Shown here in pieces: positions 55,235 through 64,000 of a stretch of DNA of 64,000 bases (its first letter is position 1; each line of letters opens with the position of its first letter). A model generated the notes under the pieces. That model was not told the origin of the DNA, ran no database searches, and saw only the letters and a program-made list of their open reading frames with translations. The position numbers were made by a program, and so were the translations under genes. Origin of the DNA: Lonicera japonica (Eukaryota; Streptophyta; Magnoliopsida; Dipsacales; Caprifoliaceae); the NCBI GenBank assembly GCA_021464415.1, contig JAKCWG010000778.1, positions 62,001-126,000 of the forward strand. Reading direction: 5' to 3'.

Positions 55235-56918
55235 TGATAAACGCATAATATTATCATGTTTAAGCTCTTTCCCGGAGTCGCATGACGTGTTTGTTGTTTT
55301 AATTCTGCATGATTATCCACTTATCTCGAGATTAGTGCCTTAGCGAGTGTTGTATCTAACATGGCCCATGTTGGTGTATATTTTATAGTATTCCATGTTT
55401 TTGTAGGATTGGAATACAATGGCATTGCATAGATTGATCAAGAGTAAGCTTGGAGGCTTGCAAAGTGCTGAGTGAAAAAATTCTAGAACCATGATTGATC
55501 ATGGGCATAACCATGATCGATCATGGGCATAACCATGATTGATCATGGAACTATTTTTTCTGGCAGAACACTTCCATGATCGATCATGGGCATAACCATG
55601 ATCGATCATGGCCTGGCGAGTACACCTACTACCTGCTCCTTTCAGCCTGTTTTGAGGGATTATTGTCTCTTGATATTTTCTCTTGTTTATTTTATTATTT
55701 CTTAAACATTTGTGGCTAGTTTTAGGCCAAGGAGAGGGGGATCATTAGAGATTATCTAGTTTTTTTACACTTACAAGTTCTAGAGAGAAGGGCTCTTTGA
55801 GTATTGTTCTTCATTTTCCTTTATAAGTGTTTAATTTGTAAGAATGGTTTCCTCGTCTATAATATTTGTTCTTTCATTTATTATGGAGTAGTCTATTACT
55901 AAGGTTACGGAGGTGAATCGCGATATAATTTTCGGTGATTAATGGCTCAATCCATGTTTAAAGTTTGATAAATGTTTGTGAATCCTTTTCTTCATCATAT
56001 CTTCCATTATTTCAAGCTTTCTAGGTATTTTCATATTAAGTTAACACTTTATATGCCTTGTATATTTAGTTCTTGGTTGTTAATGAACATACAACATATT
56101 TATATGGTTCTAGAAAGCTTGTAGTCTTTTTCCCCCATTCATGGAGTTTTTGTCCTTTTTGTAGAGATTATAAATAGTTCATAAAACTCCATAGATGGAT
56201 TATAAATTTGTTTAGCTTATCTTTGATTCATTTATTGATATATTGAGTGCTTCTTACACTTTATGTGATACTTAGACTCTTTATTTTCTACCATAAGTGA
56301 TAAATGATGAGATGACAAATTTATCCCATAAACTTCATTCCGTTTCATTGTTAGGATTCACTTTCTAATTTTCATTCTTTAAACCATGAGATTACATACA
56401 CTTGCTTTATGTTAAATCTTTTAATGATGAGTTTGTCATATCTATCTCGGATTAGCTTCATCGAGAATGGGTTGCCTTGCTTCACACCCGTAGCTAAGAG
56501 GTAGGAATGATAACCTCGTCTTTGGTGGAATGTCGTTTGTCTCTTTCTCGATATAGCTTTAACTCGGGAATGAGTCACCTAGCGTCGCACCCTTTGCTAT
56601 TGAGAGATACACCAACATTCCCCATATTTCAAGAAATCTTGTGTTGTAATCTTTGTATGAGCTAGTGATCACCGTCTCTTAAATCGTAACTAACCTCCAC
56701 CTACCTTAGTGCTTTCTTATTAATTTTCACAACTGTTTTACATTTCCGTTGCTCTACAACCATTTCAACTTACAAGAATCAGTAATCACTTTAATCCGTA
56801 ATCCATTCCATTCCTTTCACTTATCCCCGTGGTTCGACACTCGGACTTCCGAGACTATATTACAACTTGACGTGCCTACACTTGGGCTATATCAAAGCGC
56901 GTTATTCAAGCGGCGTCA
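55235..56918 (+). repeat. Element 2, 3' LTR
   Basis: 1684 bp. It carries the palindrome array with one unit fewer than the 5' LTR. Confidence 0.95.
55489..55611. repeat. Palindrome array in element 2 3' LTR
   Basis: Five copies of CCATGATCGATCATGG or one-mismatch forms start at 55489, 55511, 55533, 55574 and 55596. Spacings are 22, 22, 41, 22. The first copy is again 254 bp from the LTR start. Confidence 0.95.
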
Positions 56919-57090
56919 CTATGAAAACCGAAAGAAAATTTATGTAGTTTAGGTTCATTTATTTTTCGAAATACAATAACTTATAGCAAAGTGTCCCTCC
57001 AACAACACATACTTAAGAAAATATACATGATTCTAATTGTCATGCAAATATGCCCAGAAGAATGGGTTAACAGCTTATATACCATGGCAT
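56919..57090 (+). repeat. Right part of the dispersed repeat split by element 2
   Basis: Contains 'cttaagaaaatatacatgat' and 'gtcatgcaaatatgcc', which follow in order after the segment left of element 2. The two halves resemble the intact copies when element 2 is set aside. Confidence 0.55.
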
Positions 57091-57998
57091 CCATATATAT
57101 ATATATAAAAGACTTATATATGTAAACATATGACTGTTGATCTTTACCTTCCGAAAAAAGATCAGTTATTTTTACAATAAAGTCCCTTGAACTATCTCAG
57201 GACATTTTACCTCTTAAATTATGAAACATGACAATCCTAGCCAATTCAATTGATATCCTGGGCGCTAAAGGCATCCACGGTAAATAGTTTAACCAACAAG
57301 AAATAACCCTAGGCTTAGAACCGCTTTCTTCTTTGAACCAACAAGAAATGGATTCAGATATGGATGATAATAATATCCAACAAGGATAATCAGTAATCGA
57401 GGAGGATTAACCATATTTAATTACGGATATCCATATGTGCTATAATTTAGTGCATATTATCCACCAAACAAGGCTTAATTTGACACAACGTTGCTAGTAT
57501 GAAAAGTTTGACACCATGTCAAATTTGAAGGGTTATTATTTTCAACCAAATAAGGATATTTTTTAATGATATTTCTCTCTAGAACCACTTTTTTCTTAAT
57601 TTGAACTATGGTTTAAAAAAATTAATATGGAGTGAGGCCAAATAAAACATAACTTATAATTGTGTAACGTTAGTTCTTAATAATTTAAATTTTTATAAAT
57701 TAATGTAAACAACAATTAGAAAAAAGTAACTTCTTATAACACAAAATAGTAGAGTAACGTAAAACTTACACTCTTTTTCCATTCAATTTAATAATAATTC
57801 CTACAACCATACATGGATGATGCATAACCAAATAAACAAAAATAATTATTCAATTAATTGTTTATATCATTTTTGATATTACATGTTAAAGTAATTATTT
57901 TGACATTGTCAATGAAACTTAGAGAGTCTCATACACAACGTAGATATGGTGGTGTGGCACAAAAAATAGGTCCCAAAATAGGACCCATAACTATTTTA
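57091..57998. other. Intergenic DNA, nothing supported
   Basis: AT-rich, a short (TA)n run near 57096, no gene. Confidence 0.4.
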
Positions 57999-58469
57999 GA
58001 GTATCTTCAGTGGTCGTGTAAAAATTAATGTGTATATCTATGTGTCAACCAACTTTTACAAAAAACTTGAAGTCTAAAAAAAATCTGCATGAAAATTTTG
58101 TAAACTTTTGTGTAAAATTGAAAAGAACAAATAAAACAGGAACAAATGTTATATGTTATTTTATACAATTTTTTCTTCAAATTATATGTACATAATATTA
58201 TAAATCAAAATGAATTTCAATTTATTCAAATATATAATTTATATTAAAATTCATCTTTTGTATTAAAAGTTAGTACATCTTAAATATTTAAAAAAAAATT
58301 TGATAAGTGAGAAAGATGACGTGACATTATAAATTATGAGTGTATTTTATACTTTTATTTTACAAAAAAAAAACTCATTTTTAAAAGATTGCTAGAGATG
58401 AATTTATTTTTTTACAAATTATGTAAATTTTACACAAAACGAAATAATACACTACAACTGGCGATGCTC
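57999..58469. mobile_element. MITE with TTA target duplication (Tourist/Harbinger-like)
   Basis: The 471-bp element has termini GAGTATCTTCAGTGGT and the complement of GAGCATCGCCAGTTGT, flanked by TTA (57996-57998 and 58470-58472). It has an AT-rich interior and no ORF. A diverged related stretch may lie at 7425-7640. The 3-bp TTA duplication suggests PIF/Harbinger. Confidence 0.7.
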
Positions 58470-58491
58470 TTACTCTCATTTTATATACAAA

Positions 58492-61400
58492 CTAGATTGT
58501 GACCCACGCGATGCGTGGGCGTCTTGAAAGTATATATATATAATATAAGAAATGTTTTTGCTAAATAGTTTGTACTTACCATATTGTAGTATAACCTAAA
58601 AAATGATGAACGTCAATGAAATCAAAACAATAAAATATTACGAACATGGGAAACAAATAGTTTAAGCAAGAGGAAACAATACTTTTATGCATGTCAATGT
58701 GATGTTGCATTGTATTTGTAGAAGCATTTAATTATGAAGAGATTGATCCAATGACATTGTATGGAGAAATTAAAAAGGATTCTGTATTAAGAAGATAAAA
58801 GAGATGGAATAGGGGACAACGGCCCAAAAAAAATATTATTTCAAGTCTACAAACACCAGCTATATAATCCTCTAACATCGTGCATGTACAGGGCAGAGAC
58901 AGAACTTAGCGTAAGTTCAACTTTGTTTCTGATTTGACATTATAGATTTCAAATTACGGTTTAAAAACCATAATTTAAATGTAATTGATCATCAATAAAA
59001 TGTGCTAAATACGCCTAAAGAGTATACAACTATAAGTTCATGGATATTGTAATTTTAGGTGGGCAACATAAGGCAATAAATTCATAATTAGCTTATTTTC
59101 TTTTATGCTTATATATATTTGAAATTCTACCTCCAATAATTAAAAGATAATGATCTTAATGTGTTGTCGTAGATGGACTTAATACTACCAATACACCACA
59201 CCCGTGTACTTACAATAGCACATCCTCATACTGTGGCCCCAAATAAAAAAATATAACTTGAATGGTTTAAGAGCATCAATAAATATAGCAAAATAGAATG
59301 TTGATAGAGGCTGCGCCCTTGAACTCGGATCAAGAATCAAATAGGTAAGTGACAATGACGTCTGGGTGAAGAACGCCAACGTAGATTATGGTTGAGACGG
59401 TCGGATGAACTGCCATTACTACTACTTCCAAATCGAAGGACACTTAGATATATACACCTTCTAAAAGTAAACTCTTGAATCTGCAAAAAAGTTGAAATAC
59501 AAATTCAAGTTAATTAGACCATCCAACTAAGCACAAATAAGGAAAAAGGAAAAATCATTTGCGAAAATCAACACCACATGCCCACACACACAGATTGAAG
59601 AGGAAATTAAAAATGATATTACTATGAAATCAAGTTAATCAAATTATAGTCAAATCACGTGACTCCCACTGCTGCTACTCACAACACGTGCATGTAATTT
59701 GCTATCTATGCTCTTATCATAAAGAAATATAAGAAAGAATTTATAACATGCCAATTAGTCCAACCAAATAATTGATGAACCGGATACCAAGTACTTAAGG
59801 CCAATGAAGAAACTTTCTGTAACAAACTTATAAATTTTTAACTTGATTGGCGATTCAAATTTTATGGTATTAATGCAAACAGAGTAATAAAAAACAACTC
59901 CAAGTTGATTATACAATTGATTGAGGAAGTCAAGGAATTAGTCTTAAATTTAATTATTTTTTTTCTCAAAATGTTTTCCCAATTCCAAAGAGGAACCTAT
60001 TAAAATATGAAATTTAATCAAGCAATACGGATATTGTAAATGAAACTATATCCGTGGTATACTGAACCTAAATTTGAGAAGTTCAATATCAAAGTGTTAA
60101 AAACAACACTTCAATAAATAGATATAAGGAGCAAAAGAATAATACTAAATTAAATAGGAAAAAGGTGAGATCTAATTTGAGATATAGTACTTGGTCATTC
60201 TTTTTAGAGCCAAGGTTTTCTTTTTTGCAAAGTTCCCTGAAGTTCAAACCAGAATCCTGTGTATATATGTTTGCAAAAGAAAAAGTCTATGAATTAGAGA
60301 GCTTAACATTTGAACAAATCACAAAATGAAGAATGTTTACAAAGGCGATTAGTAAATTCATTAAATTTGAAGATTGTCATGTGTGGTAAGAAGTCATTCT
60401 CCTACATAAACAAATGAACACAAATGGAAATCAATAATCTTCTTAAAATGACAATATAACCCACTAAGTTAGAGAAATATAATATAAATTATATAGAGCT
60501 AACTAAATACTTAACGGCTTTTGGTATCACTTAGTTGCCATTCCAAAACAAAAGAAGAAAACTAAACAATGAGAAAAACTAAGAAATTTTTTTTTTTTTT
60601 TTGTTTAAAATAAATTGGAATCGTAACGAAACACATATATATAAATTCATTATTCATCTCCAAATTGTAAGGAAAATAAATGCATGAATTGGATAAAGCA
60701 AATGCACTTTTATGTTTTATTTAAATGAAAACCCAATGAAGAACTAAATCCAAATAGAAACAGAGAAATTAAATAATTGGGGACATAACTCCCAACCCAT
60801 TGAAAATTAATCAATTTTCACTTTTCAGCCTGAAGGTTACTCAATAATTCATGTAACAATTTGATAGCAATTCTTAAAACTGTTCATCGCAAGTTCAAAA
60901 TTAAGTGGCAAACTATAAGGTCCTACAATGTAACAAACTAATCAGGATACAATCATGCAATGAATTAACTAACAGAAGGGTGAACTGGCTATCAGCCCAA
61001 AAGAATGATATTAATATATAGTTTTTGAAATTTAACTTCAAGAAAAGCATGAAACGTAGCAATCAATGTGTTGTATTCTTTATGGCATTTCATCAAACAT
61101 CTGTTGTGCGCTATGGCAAACTCAAATAAATTGTGAATTGTACATTCAATGTATTTCACACATATATATACATATACATATATATATTTATGTATATATA
61201 TCTAGTCTGAATGTAAATCAAATCAAATCAAATAATGCCATAAAACAAACTGAATTAAACAACGTGTAAATACTTGGCCACATAGTCTACTTAATTTTGC
61301 TTACTGAAACCTTAAAACACCAATATTGAGGCCAAACAAACCTTTGCTTTAAAATTTAACAAACTAAAAAAGGGAGAACGAAGAGGAGGTTGTTAAATCA

Positions 61401-61764
61401 CAAATTGAATAAGAGATAAGGAGAAGTATTGTTGAGAATGAATGGAGAATTTACCTTGACATTACAGGAGTTGAAGACTATCAAAGAGGCAGAGGAGTAA
61501 AAGCCCTAGGCATAATCGACGATGAAAGACACAAAATCAGGAAGAGAAGAAGACACAGAGAGAAGACAGAGCTGTTAGAGAGAGAAGATGTGAAGACGCC
61601 GATTAGCGAGGAGGTTGAAACCGCTCGAAACGGCTAAAGACTTTAAGAAATAAAAGAAATACATATCGAAGAGAAGGGAGCAACACGCGACGCACAACAG
61701 GATGAAGCCAGCATGACACGTGGAGCTCTATGGTGAAGAGGCTTCCGTTTTAGTATTAACTAAT
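58492..61764 (-). mobile_element. Non-autonomous Helitron candidate
   Basis: On the minus strand the 3' end reads as a GC-rich hairpin (CCCACGC-ATC-GCGTGGG), then TCACAAT, then CTAG followed by T: a textbook Helitron 3' terminus at 58492. The 5' end is less certain. Near 61745-61764 the minus strand reads 'taatactaaaacggaagcc', which resembles known plant Helitron starts but lacks a clear TC. The 3.3-kb interior has no Rep/helicase gene. Its 5' part (61380-61740) is purine-rich and GC-richer, like a transcribed leader; no gene is supported. Confidence 0.5.
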
Positions 61765-62686
61765 AAATGTATATGCATAAATATGAAGATACACAGTTAA
61801 TTATTAGATAAACTTTTTTTAGAGAATGTTTATATATATGAAATTAGTTTCATCTAAATATACCACGCAATTGTTATAAAATAACTTATTTTATAAAGAG
61901 GCCATCCATAGACAAACTATTGCAAAAGATGTAGTGGAACAAAATATGATGCTAACTATCTGATGTAAATGTAAATTTGACCTATAAAAAATGGATATGC
62001 GTGTATGCTTAGAAACATGTTTGCTACGCGGCAATAACGCCCAATCTTAATTTCTAGTCATGTTCGAAAAAAAAATTATCTCCAATTTTATTAATTCTTT
62101 AGAAGATTATCTCTGTCAATTTTTATAATTATTTTTTATAATGAATATGGATATTGATTGAAAGAGCACGGCGAATATTTTTCAATGATATAAAATTTAT
62201 TTAAAATAAAATTATATAATAAGAGTTTAAAATTATATAATAAGAGTTTAAAATTATTAAAGTTTGAAAAATGAATTATGAAAATAACAAGGATGACATT
62301 CTCTAACAAACACTCTGGATGTTTAGGCTAACCTCCTATGAAGCACAGATACAAATACGACACTTCACCGAAATGGTGATAAGGCAAAATTAGTAAAATA
62401 TAGGATACAATATGTCTTAGATACATATAATAAAAGATAATTATAATATATATATATATATATATATTTAATTATTCAGTTATAAGAATTTTATAAATTT
62501 ATGAACAATATCATGAATATTCATAAAACTAAATCAAACAACTGGTCAATTTAATTGCATAATAACATAAAAGTAGACATAATATTATGACTTGAATACC
62601 AGAAGAAAGATAGAGACCGAATAACGATGATCGTAGACGAAGGACGGAGTGTTTTGGTCGATCATTTCATCTTATGATAAAAGGGT
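61765..62686. other. Intergenic DNA, nothing supported
   Basis: AT-rich, with (TA)n at about 62445-62468. No gene. Confidence 0.4.
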
Positions 62687-62828
62687 TGTGTAGACACCCC
62701 AATCTGTGACCCCCGCAAGATCCCTAAGGAACGCCTGCTAAGTACCGTTGTTGAGTCTGTCACTCACCTAAAAGTACTAGAAACTACTCCGAGAAGTTTT
62801 TAGCCCAACAAACCCCTTCCCAGAGGGA

Positions 62829-63027
62829 TTTGTCGCACGACAAATCTATCTTTTAAGATATATGTCGCGTGACAAACCTCCAGGTGTCGCACGACAAACC
62901 CTTCTGACCCAGACCATCCACTCCCTGACACATCAGTCTGTCAGGGACATCACTTCAGCCGTTGTCGCGCGACATTGAAGCATTTGTCACGCGACACTTC
63001 CACTTTTGGAGGGAATGTCGCGCGACA
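62829..63027. repeat. Palindrome array upstream of the TATA box
   Basis: Six copies of the 12-bp palindrome TGTCGCGCGACA or one-base variants (TGTCGCACGACA, TGTCGCGTGACA, TGTCACGCGACA) start at 62831, 62863, 62885, 62963, 62985 and 63016. Spacings are 32, 22, 78, 22, 31. The last copy ends 15 bp before TATAAAT. Confidence 0.9.
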
Positions 63028-63042
63028 ATCTCCCTCAAGCAG

Positions 63043-63049
63043 TATAAAT
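63043..63049 (+). promoter_or_regulatory. TATA box of the third LTR
   Basis: AGTATAAATATG lies just downstream of the palindrome array and before a GC-balanced leader-like segment. Confidence 0.6.
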
Positions 63050-64000
63050 ATGCCAACACCCCAAGGCTAAAAACCAGAGGAATTCTAGGATTTAGAGGAA
63101 GAATCTTGGGATCTAAGAATCTTGGGTTTTCTATCTTATTTTCTAGCTTTCTATCAAGTATATTCTACAATCATCTTATTTCTGAAGAATTATCGAATCT
63201 ATTCTCAACACTCGACGTGTCACATTTCTAGAATCGAGTTCTCGGAAATATCCGAAGAAGGAAAAGATTATTATTGCCGGAGATCTCTCTGTCGTATTAT
63301 ATTTTCTCTTATTTATTATTCTCGCTGGGAAGGTAAAGAAAGTCTCTTCTAGTAATTAAAATATTTGTTTATTGTTATATCGTTTTCTTAGACTTGTTTT
63401 AATTCTTACTTAAAGTTTATCACATATATACGTATTTATTTTCGAAAGTACTATAAGTGAGTAGGGAGTTGGTTTGCTTGGGCCAAAGCAAACCGAAAGC
63501 ATTTACTTCCATTTTCATTTTTATGTAGACTTTTTTATATATGTTGTTCTGTCCACTTTCTAGTTGGATAAACTAATTGTCAAGGTTATCGATATTTTAT
63601 TTCCAAAATAAACCGATAAAATCATTTGTGAAAATCAGAAGAAGTAAACTATTTATCATCCGGCTAAAGCCAAGTTTTCAAAATCCGGACTGATAAAAGC
63701 GTACTTAGGAATGAAATTCAGATATATTATATCTTTCCTATAGACTGTAATGTATCTGATACACTCTCCTCAAAGAAATTCATTTCCACATCAAATCAGT
63801 TCTGATAAAGATCCGATCTTTTCTAAAATTAACCTAACGAGATAATTGATATTGTTATCCGAGAAAACAATACCGAATCACTCTCTTTTCAAAAATGGAT
63901 AAGATAAACCTTTGTCACTAGTAATCAGATTTCACTAAAGTCAAAACATCAGATCACGGAATACAAGGTTTTTCATCCAGTTCCCCCTTCTTCCCGAAAT

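Larger units (their letters stand above)
49638..56918 (+). mobile_element. Athila-like LTR retrotransposon with pol deleted (element 2)
   Basis: The 7281-bp element is flanked by the 5-bp duplication CTATG (49633-49637 and 56919-56923). The LTRs are 1709 bp (49638-51346) and 1684 bp (55235-56918), start TGATWAACGCATAAT and end GCGTCA, and are related to but distinct from those of element 1. Gag and protease are present; RT, RNase H, integrase and the third ORF are missing, removed by a deletion that joins the protease region near 54060 to the conserved 3' non-coding region. LTR differences, mostly single bases plus an array-copy change, make it older than element 1. It could move only with proteins from a related element. 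Confidence 0.95.
62687..64000 (+). mobile_element. Third LTR retrotransposon, partial LTR at the window edge
   Basis: The sequence changes character at TGTGTAGACACCCC, a typical plant LTR start, and becomes GC-richer. A TATA box (TATAAAT, 63043-63049) follows 356 bp later, then a leader-like region. No gag or pol is reached before the window ends, so the LTR identity is inferred from its start, its promoter structure and the palindrome array. It differs from the LTRs of elements 1 and 2. Confidence 0.5.

Overview
The window is nuclear DNA of a flowering plant, most likely a eudicot. The grounds are its AT-rich composition, intron-split genes with plant splice sites, and an almost complete set of plant transposon classes: Mutator-like, CACTA, hAT, PIF/Harbinger-like, Helitron, SINE, Copia, and Ty3/gypsy of the Athila type with tRNA-Asp primer sites. 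I cannot name the species. No rRNA, tRNA gene, CRISPR array or bacterial-type operon is visible. Most of the window is transposons, many nested, with one probable host gene (8248-8682) and two 3' gene remnants.

Layout. 94-6183 is a tandem duplication of about 3 kb. The first copy carries a solo LTR (1257-2767) and a palindrome-rich insert; the second carries a MITE (3780-4049) and a Helitron-like insert (4110-5279). 8248-8682 is a small unrecognised membrane protein gene. 12107-22321 is a complete Mutator-like element (9-bp target duplication, 246-bp terminal inverted repeats) with a GRF zinc-finger gene, a five-exon plant mobile domain (PMD) gene and, convergent to these, an intact MULE transposase. 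22467-25082 is a non-autonomous CACTA element containing a SINE. 25659-26513 is a two-exon remnant of an unknown gene. 26705-26858 is a hAT MITE. 27790-31410 holds three copies of a dispersed non-coding repeat and a dead Copia pol fragment. 32114-32670 is a 43-bp tandem array. 32986-33533 is the 3' end of a GPI-anchored-protein-like gene.

33645-46303 is a complete Athila-like element on the minus strand (TSD AATAC, two 1921-bp LTRs that look almost identical). Its polyprotein is broken by two stops and one frameshift, and it has an intact third ORF. 47430-48549 is a small Copia-type LTR element without genes. 49638-56918 is a second Athila-like element on the plus strand (TSD CTATG) that kept gag and protease but lost RT, RNase H and integrase. 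57999-58469 is a MITE with TTA duplication, 58492-61764 a Helitron candidate, and from 62687 a third LTR begins and runs off the window.

The most unusual signal is not a gene. Three different LTRs each carry an array of short, near-perfect palindromes in the U3 region, with a different palindrome in each: CTCTGATCGATCAGAG, CCATGATCGATCATGG and TGTCGCRYGACA. In the two Athila-like elements the arrays sit at the same distance from the LTR start (about 255-395 bp), and both contain a 41-bp step. The second strong candidate is the three-gene MULE, in which two possible DNA- or RNA-interacting accessory proteins travel with an intact transposase.
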